DNA of 64,000 bases, taken from contig NZ_CM001489.1 in the NCBI RefSeq assembly GCF_000262465.1, positions 2,662,597 through 2,726,596 of the forward strand, in the 5' to 3' direction. This DNA is from Frankia sp. QA3 (GTDB lineage Bacteria; Actinomycetota; Actinomycetes; Frankiales; Frankiaceae). The notes under the pieces were generated by a model that saw only the letters and a list, made by a program, of their open reading frames with translations, did not search any database and was not told the origin of the DNA. The position numbers and the translations under genes were made by a program. How positions within the stretch are numbered: the first letter of the stretch is position 1; every line of letters starts with the position of its first letter. Positions 45,634-54,960 of the stretch are shown here, in pieces.

Positions 45634-48600
45634 TTACGGCCACCAGCGGAACGTGTCGTGGAGTGCGGTCGCCAGGTGCTGGACGGCCTCAGAGCCTCCG
45701 GACTTGTGTAGTTGTGCTGGGACGGTTTTCAGCAGGTGCAGTGCGGCCTGTCGTCCGCCGTCAGCGCTGAGGTTGGCGGCGTGGCGCCAGCGGCCAGGCC
45801 AGTGGGTCGCGAGCAGGCGGTCGGCGCAGAAGGCAACCGCCACCGCGCCGCGGCAGACCTCGATATGGATGTCCAGGGCTTCCTCGACCAGTTCGATCGC
45901 TTCCGCCAACGTGCCGTGATGTTCGCTCTCGGGTAGGTGGGGTGCGAGGGAAGCCAGCGCCCAGGCCGCGCTTTCCGGCGAGTGGAGTGACCGGGCCGCG
46001 GCCACGGCTTCTCCGAGGAGACGTGATGGTAGGAGCGGCGCCAGTCCTGCTAGGCAGGTGGCCTGCAGGAACGGGAAGTTTCCGCCTTCACGGATTTCGG
46101 TGAGTGTTTCGGCGAAGACCGTGCCGGCTTTTTCGGGTGACAGACGTGGTGCGATTGCTGCGAGGATCTCGAAGCGGCGGCCGCCGGATGCGGCGGGGAG
46201 GCAATGTTTACGGGTGATGGTCAGCACGTCGTCGAGGAAGTCGGTGGGGAGATAGCGGGCCAGGTCCATCAGGGCGATGGCGCGCAGGTCCGGGTCGTCG
46301 ATTGTTTCGGCCGCGCTGAGGGCGGCGGTGAAGGCCGGCCGCGCCTCGTGGACGGAAAGCTGTCGCGCGACGGTGACCAGGGCGGAGACCCGCTCGCTCG
46401 GCCTGTCGATCATGCTGGCGGTGATGAGGGCCTGATCGAGGATCTCCTGCCGGGAATTGGTGCCTGCGTGTTTGGTGAGAGCGACCAGTGCCAGCAGGCG
46501 ATCGGTGGAGTCGGCCACCGCATGCGCGATCGTGAGGGCTTGGGCACGCAGGCTGGGAGGTAGAGACGGGGCGAGCGCGGTGAGTGCCTGCTCTTGGGAG
46601 TAGGGGGCGTCGGTGTCGGCGCGGATCGCGTCCAGCGCCTCGGTCAGGATCGGATCCCGGTCGCCGGCGGGCAGGTGTGGTGCGACGGCGGCCAGCGCTG
46701 ATGCTCGGTCGGACGGTCCGCTGATCGCGTGGGCGGCGGGCAGGAGGGCCGCGGCCAACTCTGCGGGTAGGTGTCGCGCGAGCGCGACGATGGTGTCGCG
46801 TTGATCAGACGAGTCGTTGATCGTCGCGGCGGCGGTCAGGGCGTCGGCCAGGACGGGCCCGCGCCGGTCGGCGGGGAGGCGTGGTGCGAGCGCGGCCAGA
46901 ACCGCGGCGCGTCCGGCTCGGTCGCTGATCGAATCGGCGGCGGCCAGGATCGTGGTGAGCTGCTCGTCGGCCAAGCGTGCGCCCACCTCGTGCAGGATCT
47001 CGGCGAGGTGATGAGGATCGATGCTTTCCCGGCCGGGCGTGACCGCGGCGGTCAGGGCTGCGGCGAGCCGGTCGGCGGGCAGGCACGCGATGATGCCGGC
47101 CAGCGCCCGGTTCCTGTACCACGAGGGCATCGTCATGGCTGCGGCGTGGGCGTCGTGGAGTAGGTCGGCGGGCAGGGCGGGCGCCAACACGGCCAGCGCC
47201 GAGGACCGCTCTCCCCACGAGCCGATGGTGAGGATCCTGTCCAGCGCCTCGCGCAGCAGCGACCGCCTTTCGGTGGCGGGTAAACGCGGTGCCATCTCCG
47301 CGAGGCTGTAGGCGATGGACTGCCCGAAGCCGCGCCGCGGGGATTCCACGGCCATGGCCAGCGCATCGAGGATCGCGGCTCGGCGCTGGTCGGCGGGTAG
47401 ATACGGCGCGAGCGATACTGCCGCCATCGCCTGATAGCGGTGGTCCCTGATCGCCCGGGCCGCAGTGAGTGCCTCGGGGAGTAGAGTGCCCACGTGATCG
47501 CCAGGAAGATCGTCGGGAATGCGGGACAGCATGTGGGCGAGTGCGTGGGCGCGGTCATCGGGATCGGCAATCGTCCTGGCCGCGGTGCGGGCCTGTTCAA
47601 AGGCTGATCGCCAGGTGTCCGCGGGCAGTCGCGGGAGGAGTGCCGTGAGGGCCTGCCACCGTGCCTGAGGTTCGTCCAGGGCATGGGCGAGGGCAAGTGC
47701 CTCGGTGGCGAGATCGGCGGGAAGCCGCGGCGCGAGGCCGGCGATCGTGCCGCCACGGATCGCCGAATTTTTGATCGCGGTGATTCCTGCGAGCGCCTCG
47801 GCGAGGACCGCGTGCCGATCGTCGTCCGGCAGATACGCGGCGAGATCCGCGAGGGCGAGCGCCCGGTACTGCGGATCGCTGATCGTACGGGCGATGGGGA
47901 GCACGTCCCGGAGAAGATCGGCGGGCAGATGCTGCACCGCGTCGGCCAGGACCTGCGATCGCACCCGACTGTTCGGGATGGCCCGCAGCGGGGCGAGGGC
48001 TCGGCTGGGCGATATGACACCCTCCGCGACGGCGGCGGCGAGTAGCCGGGGCGAAGCCCGGTTGGCCACGCTGACGACCGAAGAGACGATCAGCAGGTAG
48101 CGCAACTCCAGGCCGATCGTGGCCGCGGGCACGCCGCTGGCGAGCACATCGTCGGTGGTCTGTTCGGCCAGCCGCCACGCCAGCCGGACGTCCGCCAGAT
48201 AGGCGAGGACCAGGCCGGCCCGGTCGTGGGCGGTGTACCAGACATTCTCGGATCGTTCGTTGACCTGGCGGTGTTCGGCGGCGAGAACCTGGTGGACGAG
48301 GTCGCCGCGGCCTGCCGCGGCCAGGTGGGGGACGAGGTGCGTCAACCCGTACTGCGTCACCGGCTCGACCGCCGCCTCACCTTGGCGCAGGCCGGGCAGA
48401 CCGGCCGGCAGACCACCCCAGGTGTCCATGAGGATGGTGGCAAACCGGCCGTGCAGCGCGCGGACTCCGTCGGCGCCCACATCGGCTCGGATGTAGGCAA
48501 ACAGCAGGTCGTGCACGGTGAGCGTGCGGGCGTGCGGGTCGAACTGGACCAATGACCGGCCACCCAGCAGGATGATCAGATCTTCGGTGTCAAGGTCGTC

Positions 48601-50562
48601 CATCCCGGCGGTGGACCGCCACCACCGGGCCACCACCACGATCGGCACCCGGCCGTGGCCTTCAAAAACCGCCAGGTCCCGGAAGCGGTCGCGGCTGGCC
48701 GCCGACAGTGTGCCGACACTGGCGTCCAGCGCCCGTAGCAGGTCCGGGTGCGGATAGCCGGCAAAGCGGTGCGCCAGTCGGTCGAGGTCCGCGCGGGCGA
48801 GCCTGGCGGCCACACTGGACCACCGCCGTCCCTGCGCGACCATCCCGCCCGCGACCGCCAACGCCAACGCCAGACCGCCGCACGCGGACAGCACCGGCTC
48901 CGCCTGCACCGGCAGCACCCCGTTCGCGCAGCGGGCATAGCGGGCCAGCAGGCGGCGAGCATCCTCGTCGGCCAGGGCGCCCACCGAGATGGTGACGGCG
49001 TCGTCGTCGACGACCTCGACGCTGCGGCTGGTGACCAGCAGGCCGCAGCCCGGCCCACCGACCTCCAACGCGGCAACTGCATCGGCGTCCCACACGTTAT
49101 CCGCGACGATCAGCAGGGCGCTGTCGTGCAGCAGGCGACGCAACGCCCTGCCGGCGCGGCGGATGTCGCTGATCGGCTCCGCCCAGCCGACCGCCTCAGC
49201 GAGCTGGGCGAGACAAGCCACCAGGTCCGCCTCCGGGCCGACGTCGATCCACACCGCGCCGTCCGGAAACCGGGCGCGGACCGCCGGATTTACGGCCACC
49301 GCCCGCGCCAGCGTTGACTTCCCGGCGCCGGCCATGCCCACCAACGCCGCCACCGGCATCCGCCCGTCCCGGGCCGGGCGACACAGTGCCGACTCCACCG
49401 CCGTCGTGAGCGTCGAACGCACCACGAAACGATCCGGCACTGCCGGTACCCCCGACCATGCCACCGACACCCCTGAGCGTGTACCGCCAGCGGGCTGCTG
49501 CCCCACGTCAGACCGCGGCGACGGGCGAGGCTGCGGTGGCGGCGGCGTGGCGTCGGGCGGCTGGGGTACCTCGCGAGTCTGCGCGCTCCGGGTCGGGACG
49601 GGGCCGGTTGCGATGACAGGGATGGTGGTCGGTGGGATATACCGGGGCTGATCCCCGGCCGCATCGTCATCCCCAGCTTGAACATCCGGGATCTGGTCGG
49701 CCCTGGCGCGGCCGGGCAGATTCAGCAGCTGGACAAGTAGCTCGGGCACGGTCGGCCGGTCCGCCGGTCGCTTCGCCAGGGCCGGCGCCACCAACCGGCG
49801 CAGCGTCGCGTCCACGTCGTCGAGCGCTGGCGCCCCGCGCAGTACCGTCTCCCGTAGCTCCCTCAGCGTCCGCCCCTCGAACGGATACCGTCCCGTCGCC
49901 GCGTAGACGACCACACCCGCCCACGCGAACACGTCTGTCGCTCTCGTCACCTGTTCGCCCGACCACTGCTCAGGCGCCATCAATACCGGCGTGCCGGGCT
50001 GCGGGCCAGTTGCCGTCAACGACCCCGACGCAGGGTCGTCCATCCTCCGGGACACACCCAGATCGATGACGCGTGGCCCGGTCCGCGACAGGATGATGTT
50101 CGCCGGTTTCAGGTCACGGTGCACCACACCGGCCCGGTGGAACGCGAGCAGCGCGGCCAGCACGTTCACCGCGAGCTGCGTCAACTCCTCCGTCGCCATC
50201 GGTCCGCGGTCGGCCACCTCGTCGGCCAACGTCGGACCGTCGATGAAGACGGTCACCAGATAGGGCAAACGGGCCGCCACGTCGGCGTCGAGAACCGCTG
50301 GCGTGTACGGGCTGCGCACTCGCCGCGCGAGCTCCACCTCCCGCGCGAACCTGGCCCGGCGGTGTTCGTCCCGGGCGAGATGCGGATGCAGCATCTTCAC
50401 TGCGACCCACCCCGCCCCACCGTCGCTCGCGAGATATACCGATCCCATGCCGCCGGCCCCCAGCCTCGCCAGCAGACGATGCGATCCGAGCTGACGCGGA
50501 TCCGCCTCATCCAACGGCTGCGCGTGCGGGGGCAGACCAGCCGGCACCCCGACCCGGCTCAT
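45634..50562 (-). CDS. Ser/Thr kinase - NB-ARC (STAND) - helical-repeat protein
   Basis: 1,642 residues from ATG 50562, which has GGGGAGG five bases upstream; the longer open frame upstream is not needed. Residues 26-280 are a PknB-like kinase: glycine loop LGAGGMGSVYLA, Lys56, HRDLKPAN (148-155), DLG (167-169) and APE (196-198). A proline-rich linker (about 300-370) leads to an NB-ARC domain: Walker A GMAGAGKST (409-417), Walker B LLIVADNVWD (483-492), sensor LLVTSR (508-513), and a CGGLALAL motif near 565. From about 790 to 1,590 there are about 20 degenerate copies of a 38-45-residue unit of the form RAxALAxLAPxLPADxR, predicted to form a helical solenoid. This fits a soluble sensor that oligomerises on ligand binding and uses the kinase as output. 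The kinase residues look intact. Confidence 0.9.
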   Translation of the reverse strand: MSRVGVPAGLPPHAQPLDEADPRQLGSHRLLARLGAGGMGSVYLASDGGAGWVAVKMLHPHLARDEHRRARFAREVELARRVRSPYTPAVLDADVAARLPYLVTVFIDGPTLADEVADRGPMATEELTQLAVNVLAALLAFHRAGVVHRDLKPANIILSRTGPRVIDLGVSRRMDDPASGSLTATGPQPGTPVLMAPEQWSGEQVTRATDVFAWAGVVVYAATGRYPFEGRTLRELRETVLRGAPALDDVDATLRRLVAPALAKRPADRPTVPELLVQLLNLPGRARADQIPDVQAGDDDAAGDQPRYIPPTTIPVIATGPVPTRSAQTREVPQPPDATPPPPQPRPSPRSDVGQQPAGGTRSGVSVAWSGVPAVPDRFVVRSTLTTAVESALCRPARDGRMPVAALVGMAGAGKSTLARAVAVNPAVRARFPDGAVWIDVGPEADLVACLAQLAEAVGWAEPISDIRRAGRALRRLLHDSALLIVADNVWDADAVAALEVGGPGCGLLVTSRSVEVVDDDAVTISVGALADEDARRLLARYARCANGVLPVQAEPVLSACGGLALALAVAGGMVAQGRRWSSVAARLARADLDRLAHRFAGYPHPDLLRALDASVGTLSAASRDRFRDLAVFEGHGRVPIVVVARWWRSTAGMDDLDTEDLIILLGGRSLVQFDPHARTLTVHDLLFAYIRADVGADGVRALHGRFATILMDTWGGLPAGLPGLRQGEAAVEPVTQYGLTHLVPHLAAAGRGDLVHQVLAAEHRQVNERSENVWYTAHDRAGLVLAYLADVRLAWRLAEQTTDDVLASGVPAATIGLELRYLLIVSSVVSVANRASPRLLAAAVAEGVISPSRALAPLRAIPNSRVRSQVLADAVQHLPADLLRDVLPIARTISDPQYRALALADLAAYLPDDDRHAVLAEALAGITAIKNSAIRGGTIAGLAPRLPADLATEALALAHALDEPQARWQALTALLPRLPADTWRSAFEQARTAARTIADPDDRAHALAHMLSRIPDDLPGDHVGTLLPEALTAARAIRDHRYQAMAAVSLAPYLPADQRRAAILDALAMAVESPRRGFGQSIAYSLAEMAPRLPATERRSLLREALDRILTIGSWGERSSALAVLAPALPADLLHDAHAAAMTMPSWYRNRALAGIIACLPADRLAAALTAAVTPGRESIDPHHLAEILHEVGARLADEQLTTILAAADSISDRAGRAAVLAALAPRLPADRRGPVLADALTAAATINDSSDQRDTIVALARHLPAELAAALLPAAHAISGPSDRASALAAVAPHLPAGDRDPILTEALDAIRADTDAPYSQEQALTALAPSLPPSLRAQALTIAHAVADSTDRLLALVALTKHAGTNSRQEILDQALITASMIDRPSERVSALVTVARQLSVHEARPAFTAALSAAETIDDPDLRAIALMDLARYLPTDFLDDVLTITRKHCLPAASGGRRFEILAAIAPRLSPEKAGTVFAETLTEIREGGNFPFLQATCLAGLAPLLPSRLLGEAVAAARSLHSPESAAWALASLAPHLPESEHHGTLAEAIELVEEALDIHIEVCRGAVAVAFCADRLLATHWPGRWRHAANLSADGGRQAALHLLKTVPAQLHKSGGSEAVQHLATALHDTFRWWP

Positions 50563-50778
50563 CCGCACCTCCCCACCAGCCTGACCCACGACTACCGGCT
50601 GCAGACACCGGCGGCTCTGCGGCGAGTCAAGGTCGCCGGATGCCTCCACAAACAGCGAAGCCATCCAGTTCCCATCATCCCCTTCGACCGACTGGGAAGT
50701 AATCAGAGCATTACAGGCCGCGCCTGTCGCCAGCCGGACACCCGCGGGCGGCGCCGGCGCTGCGAGGCGACCGACGGC

Positions 50779-50865
50779 CATCGTCCGCGACCACTACGAG
50801 CTCGGTACCGACGTCGACCCGCGGCTGCGGCTGGCAGCCGCGTTCACCGAACTCGCCCACGCCGT
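50779..50865 (+). pseudogene. IS6-family transposase C-terminal fragment
   Basis: The plus strand encodes VRDHYELGTDVDPRLRLAAA followed by FTELAHAV, matching the C-terminal end of IS6 transposases and the copies at 26,936 and 56,308. Only about 29 codons remain. It sits just upstream of the kinase-STAND gene. Confidence 0.6.
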
Positions 50866-50940
50866 CCGACCCCGGCCGACGAGATCATTGGCCTGCGCCG
50901 CGCCCTCCGAACGCGACAGAGTCCTTACCGGCCAGACCAC

Positions 50941-51942
50941 TTAACCTCGGGTGGCCTTCTGAGCGTCCCAGGCGTCGAGCAGGGAGCGTTCTTCGTCGTC
51001 GGTGAGACCAGCTACCGGTTGCGCAGGCAGTGCGCGGAGTCCGTCGAGCAGTGTTTCCGCCAGCGGCCGGCTGACCAGACCCAGAGCGCGCGCCGCGGTG
51101 TTGTCGAGATCATTGAACCCGGAGTAGCCGGGTTGCCGCAGCCACAAGGGCAGCGATCTCGGCCCGGACCAGGTTTTCACACCGTGTCCGTCGAGCCAGC
51201 CGGGTTCAGCCCACACGAGGGGGCCGCGGTGGCCGGTGATCTCGCGGGTGAGAGCGATGTGCGCCTCGAAGGAGATCGCGTCGCCGGTCGCGTTCACCGT
51301 GCCGGTACGGTGCTGACGAGCGGAGTCGACAAGCCAGAGCGCGAGATCGCGCACGTCGATGACCTGCGTCATGAGGTCCGGGACGGCGGGGACGAGTACC
51401 CGCCCCTGCGGATTCGACGGGGCCGCGAAGCGACCCGGCCAGTAGGTGGTTCGCCCGGACCAGTCACCCGGTCCGCCGATCAGACCGGAGCGAGCGATCA
51501 ACAGACGGGACGGCCCGAACACGTCGGTCACCGCCTGCTCACAAGCTACCTTCGCGGGACCGTAGTCGGCCATGGTGGCCATGACGTCGCCGTCAAGCGG
51601 CTCCAGCAGGGGCGCGTCGACAGTTTTCCGCAGTGCGGACGGGTCGGCGTACACATTGCCGGTGGACACGAAGATGAAGTGCGAGCAGCGCGGCTCCAGC
51701 GCCACAGCCGCGCTACGCACCTGCCCAGGCTGGCGAGACACATCCACCGCCGCATCGAACTCGCCCGGCAGGAGATCGTAAACGGCCGGATCACGACGAT
51801 CACCACGAACCAGCCGCACACCCTCGGCGGCGTCACCCGACTCCCCACGAGCCAGGCACACCACACTGTCACCCGCGTCGCGCGCCGCCTCGGCCACAGC
51901 CCGACCGAGCCAGGCGGTACCCCCCAGAACGAGCAATCTCAT
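50941..51942 (-). CDS. NAD-dependent epimerase/dehydratase-like protein
   Basis: 333 residues from ATG 51942 (MRLLVLGGTAWLGRAVAEAA); an ATG nine bases upstream is also possible. It is an atypical extended SDR. The Rossmann motif GGTAWLG is clear and VSTGNVYAD holds the Ser equivalent. The Tyr-Lys pair lies in ADYGPAKVACEQAV. The substrate half contains the RSGLIGGPGDWSGRTTYWPGR segment. It probably acts on a nucleotide-linked or small ketone substrate; the exact reaction is unknown. The gene starts 315 bp from the divergent gene at 52,258, with the hairpin and the tandem repeat in between. Confidence 0.85.
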   Translation of the reverse strand: MRLLVLGGTAWLGRAVAEAARDAGDSVVCLARGESGDAAEGVRLVRGDRRDPAVYDLLPGEFDAAVDVSRQPGQVRSAAVALEPRCSHFIFVSTGNVYADPSALRKTVDAPLLEPLDGDVMATMADYGPAKVACEQAVTDVFGPSRLLIARSGLIGGPGDWSGRTTYWPGRFAAPSNPQGRVLVPAVPDLMTQVIDVRDLALWLVDSARQHRTGTVNATGDAISFEAHIALTREITGHRGPLVWAEPGWLDGHGVKTWSGPRSLPLWLRQPGYSGFNDLDNTAARALGLVSRPLAETLLDGLRALPAQPVAGLTDDEERSLLDAWDAQKATRG

Positions 51943-52087
51943 GGCACACATTCCACTACGCGATACTCCGTACCGCCACCACCTTCCGGCCCGATGCCGA
52001 GGTGGCTCCAATCCTTACCGAGGGCAAGCGCACCCCCGAAGGGAAAGCAGGCAGACAATTCTCACTTTCGTGGTCACGGCAGAGACC

Positions 52088-52135
52088 CCTGGTCGGGTGG
52101 CCCGGGGGTGCGATCCCCCGGGCCACCCGACCAGG
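52088..52135. repeat. perfect hairpin: 21-bp stem, 6-base loop
   Basis: Arm CCTGGTCGGGTGGCCCGGGGG (52088-52108) and its exact complement (52115-52135) flank TGCGAT. It lies between divergent genes, so it is not an ordinary terminator of either. It may be a leftover terminator from a lost gene, a cruciform-forming operator or a transposon end. Confidence 0.9.
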
Positions 52136-52182
52136 CTGAGCAGATCCTGGTTTCGTCCCGCGGGCCAGGAAAGTCTCGGCGG

Positions 52183-52210
52183 TAGGCTGTCCTGATTAGG
52201 CTGTCCTGAT
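52183..52210. repeat. 14-bp perfect tandem repeat upstream of an uncharacterised gene
   Basis: TAGGCTGTCCTGAT occurs at 52183-52196 and 52197-52210. It lies 48 bp before the start of the plus-strand gene at 52,258, which is where a regulator-binding site could act. Confidence 0.85.
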
Positions 52211-52257
52211 TTGGTCACGGCACACGTGGCCGCCGTGCGCCGTGGCAGAGTCCAGCC

Positions 52258-53019
52258 ATGCGCGAGCCTCGCGACGTCGTCGACGACCTCGAACGCCGGA
52301 GGGAAGATCGGCCAGACCGGACGAACGCGGTGGGTCGGCTGGATCCGCGGCATCCGGCGGGCGAGGATCGGTTCGCGGGCTACGGGGTCATGGGCCTTCC
52401 GTTCCGTTCCGGGCACGTCCTCGGTCTGCGCCGGTTTCCGGAGTCCTCGGTCGGCCCCGGCTATCGGTCGGTCTGGCATCGCGACCCCGACGGCCGCTGG
52501 ACCTTCTACCAGGACCAGCCCGCCGAGCTGGCCTGTACCCGCTACTTCGGCTCGGCCGTCGACGATGTGCGCGAGGGCCCGATCCACATCGACTGGGCAG
52601 GTCCGCGGACGTTGCGTGTCACCGCCGACGACGGCGATCTCGACTGGACGGTGACGGTCGCGGCGACACCGGTGACCCGGCTCTTCAGCGCCCTGGGTTC
52701 CGCCCTGCCGGATCGCGCCTGGCGTTCCCGCCCGCTGCTCGAGGTCACGTCGCGGCTCGCTGGCGCCGCGCTCGGGGCGGGCCGGGTACGGCTGACCGGT
52801 CTCGCACCGAACGGGCAGCGATTCGTGGCCAATCCATTGCGCCTGTGGGTCGTGAGCGACAGCACCGCGACGGTCCGCGGTGCGCACCTTGGCGAACCGG
52901 GACCGATTCCCGCCCAGGCATTCCTTCGCGATTTCGCCATTCCGCAGCGCGGACTGTTCGTTGTCGGGCGGGCGGTTCTCAGGGACCCAGGCGCCTGGCC
53001 CAGATCTTTCGCGCCTTGA
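52258..53019 (+). CDS. uncharacterised actinobacterial protein, 253 aa
   Basis: ATG at 52258. The sequence is complete and well ordered. A charged N-terminus is followed by a beta-rich core with WHRDPDGRWTFYQDQPAELACT and YFGSAVDDVREGPIHIDW, helical parts (TRLFSALGSALPDRAWRSRP) and a final strand set (VRLTGLAPNGQRFVANPLRL, QAFLRDFAIPQRGLFVVGRA). I have seen similar proteins annotated as hypothetical in actinomycetes; the overall pattern suggests a lipocalin-like or hydratase-like sandwich. I will not assign a function. It is divergent from the epimerase gene. Confidence 0.75.
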   Translation: MREPRDVVDDLERRREDRPDRTNAVGRLDPRHPAGEDRFAGYGVMGLPFRSGHVLGLRRFPESSVGPGYRSVWHRDPDGRWTFYQDQPAELACTRYFGSAVDDVREGPIHIDWAGPRTLRVTADDGDLDWTVTVAATPVTRLFSALGSALPDRAWRSRPLLEVTSRLAGAALGAGRVRLTGLAPNGQRFVANPLRLWVVSDSTATVRGAHLGEPGPIPAQAFLRDFAIPQRGLFVVGRAVLRDPGAWPRSFAP

Positions 53020-53660
53020 TCAGATGTGATCGCGGGCCGGTCTCCCACTCTTGTTGATGTTGAGTTGTGCCGCTCGGTCTGGGGGTGGCCGTGGTGGAGT
53101 GCCCCGCTGTCGCGCGAGATGGGCGCTCGGTCCACGTCCAGGCTGATTCTCCTGGTTGACGGGGTGGGAGGTCTGTGGCCGCGGGTTATCCGGGGCGGGC
53201 AGTGCGCGCGGTGTGGTGATCGACTGGAGGGCCAGCCCGGCCCAGGGGTGGTGGGCGGCGAGGTGCAGGACGGTGGTGCGGGCGTGGTGGGCAAGCCGGC
53301 CCGCCAGCCAGAACAGCCGGTGGCGTAGCCGTTTCGGTTCCCACCGTCGCGCCGGGTGGTCGGGTAGGGCGAGCAGCTGGCTCCAGGCGATCAGGTCGAG
53401 CGCGAGCGCGACGATCTGGCACCAGAGCTGGTTCTGGGCGAAGTCGTGCAGCGGCAGGTTGGTCAGGCCGGTGTCCTTGGCGCCGCGGATGCAGTCCTCG
53501 CAGCGGGCACGGCGGCGGTGGCGCAGTTCGAGGTTGGCGAGCTGGCCGCGGGCGGTGTTGGTGACGAACGCGGTGATCCGGTTGCCGTCGACGTCGGTGA
53601 TGCGTAGCTGCGCGCCGGGGTGGGGGCGTTCCTTGCAGGCGATGACGCGTATCCCGGGGA
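53020..53660 (-). pseudogene. IS1380-family transposase C-terminal fragment
   Basis: Minus-strand reading gives PGIRVIACKERPHPGAQLRI, then VTNTARGQLANLELRHRRRA, KDTGLTNLPLHDFAQNQLW and RRWEPKRLRHRLFWLAGRLA, matching the C-terminal half of IS1380 transposases. The N-terminal half with the first catalytic Asp residues is absent; upstream sequence is unrelated. The catalytic Glu region may be present, but the protein cannot be active. Confidence 0.8.
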
Positions 53661-54058
53661 GACTCGAACCATTACCCCACCACCGGCCGCCCTGTCTGAC
53701 GAGCTCATTCGCGCAGGTCACACGGTATGGTCGAGGACGCATGTCGGTACCACCCACGCGATGGCCCCGCGTTCCGACGACCGGCGGCGCGAGCTGCCAT
53801 ACGGGTCGATCGCTGTGACTTCGGTATCCGCGACCGCGAGCCGGTCGTCATAGATGGCCAGGCCGCTGCGCTCCATCCCGCACCTGGTTCACGCACCCGG
53901 AGCGCCATGAGGCGCCGCGCGCCAGGCCGTAGGACAGGGACCACACGTTGACCCACCAGCCTGCCTGACGCAGGCCCCGCTGCCACCCGCAAACGTGCAG
54001 GTCATCACCCGAATCGGGGTTCTGGAGCCCCACGCCGGACGGCTCGCGAAGCGCGTCG
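53661..54058. other. non-coding or degenerate spacer
   Basis: About 400 bp with short open frames on both strands, some of which read like damaged coding sequence (for example RLAVADTEVTAID on the minus strand at about 53,800). No frame has a start, a ribosome binding site and a recognisable family, so I do not call a gene. Confidence 0.4.
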
Positions 54059-54322
54059 ATGAGATCAGAATGGTATCGCTCTCCCCTGGAAGCTGTTGTG
54101 GACCAGGCAGGCCGGATCGTGCTGCCCAAGTCCATCCGGGACGCCCTGGGCCTGCTCCCGGGTACGAAGATGGACATCTCGCCTTACGAGGCTGGTGTGC
54201 AGGTCGTACCCACGGGCAGGACCGCGCGCCTCGTCGAGGAGAACGGCGTGCTCGTGTCGGCCGGCGACACGCCTGTCGATGACGATGTGCTGTTCGGCCT
54301 TATCGACGCGGGTCGCACGTGA
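54059..54322 (+). CDS. vapB: AbrB/VapB-like antitoxin
   Basis: 87 residues. The SpoVT/AbrB swapped-hairpin pattern is clear: [20 protein letters not shown], then [18 protein letters not shown], followed by a flexible C-terminal region that would wrap the toxin. ATG 54059 is the only ATG in frame. Homologues usually start at a Met where this gene has a CTG (54086), so the true start may differ. The stop overlaps the toxin start by four bases, a typical toxin-antitoxin arrangement. It should bind its own promoter with the toxin. Confidence 0.8.
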   Translation: MRSEWYRSPLEAVVDQAGRIVLPKSIRDALGLLPGTKMDISPYEAGVQVVPTGRTARLVEENGVLVSAGDTPVDDDVLFGLIDAGRT

Positions 54323-54726
54323 CCATCGCGGTCGACACGAGCGTTGCCATTCCTCTCCTTGTCCGCTCACATCAGCATCACGCGGACGTAGTGCGATGGT
54401 GGGACGGACAGGAACTCACGCTGAGTGGGCACACCCTGGCGGAGACCTACTCGGTACTCACCAGACTGCCGGGCAACACGCGGCTGTCCGGGCCGGACGC
54501 CGCACACCTGCTTGATGCGAGGTTCACGGCGCCGCTGGCGTTAAGCGGCTCGCCTGTCCAGAAGGTCCACACGACCCTGAGCCAACTCGGCATCGCCGGC
54601 GGCGCCGTGTATGACGGACTGGTTGCGCTCGCCGCCAAGGAGCACGGCCTGGCCCTCGCGACGAGGGACGCACGCGCGCGCGGGACCTACGACGCGGTCG
54701 GAGTCACGGTGATTCTGGTCGGGTGA
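54319..54726 (+). CDS. vapC: VapC-like PIN-domain toxin
   Basis: 135 residues, GTG at 54319. PIN endoribonuclease: [12 protein letters not shown] near the N-terminus supplies the first Asp, [16 protein letters not shown] supplies the conserved Glu, [15 protein letters not shown] the third acidic residue and [17 protein letters not shown] the fourth. The set of acidic residues appears intact, so the toxin should be able to cleave RNA (often a tRNA). It is translationally coupled to the antitoxin. It survives inside a region made mostly of transposon debris. Confidence 0.88.
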   Translation: MTIAVDTSVAIPLLVRSHQHHADVVRWWDGQELTLSGHTLAETYSVLTRLPGNTRLSGPDAAHLLDARFTAPLALSGSPVQKVHTTLSQLGIAGGAVYDGLVALAAKEHGLALATRDARARGTYDAVGVTVILVG

Positions 54727-54760
54727 AGCACCTCGTGCTTCCGCCCGCCTCGTCCCCGTT

Positions 54761-54960
54761 TTGACCGCGGCCGGAGACCGCGACGGTGCGAACGCCGTCC
54801 TGCACGCTCAGGCCGATGCCGGCGACGGCGGAACCGCTCTTCAGCTCGCCGCCCGGCCGACCATCCGCGAGCTACTCGCCCGCGCCAGCACCGGCGACGT
54901 CTGGGCCGGCGACAGGCTGTACGCGCTGCTGAGCGGAGCCGGGGATCATCGATTGCGCCG
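54761..54960 (+). pseudogene. fragment of an ADAGD-type helical repeat protein
   Basis: The frame reads DGANAVLHAQADAGDGGTAL, then LLARASTGDVWAGDRLYAL and LSGAGD. This matches the actinobacterial repeat 'LRARADAGDxxAAxxLAxLLAERGD' seen in Sel1/TPR-like proteins. Only about two imperfect units remain before the frame runs into the IS6 fragment at about 54,960. No start or regulatory signal is evident. Confidence 0.4.

Noticed and set aside
52088-52135. Hairpin as a terminator of the epimerase or the 253-aa gene
   Set aside because: Both genes are transcribed away from it, so it follows neither.
50119-52185. 688-residue plus-strand frame opposite the kinase start and epimerase
   Set aside because: It is antisense to two well-supported genes and has no recognisable domain.
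52211-53057. Alternative plus-strand frame at 52,242
   Set aside because: Arg-rich shadow of the gene at 52,258, which has better composition.
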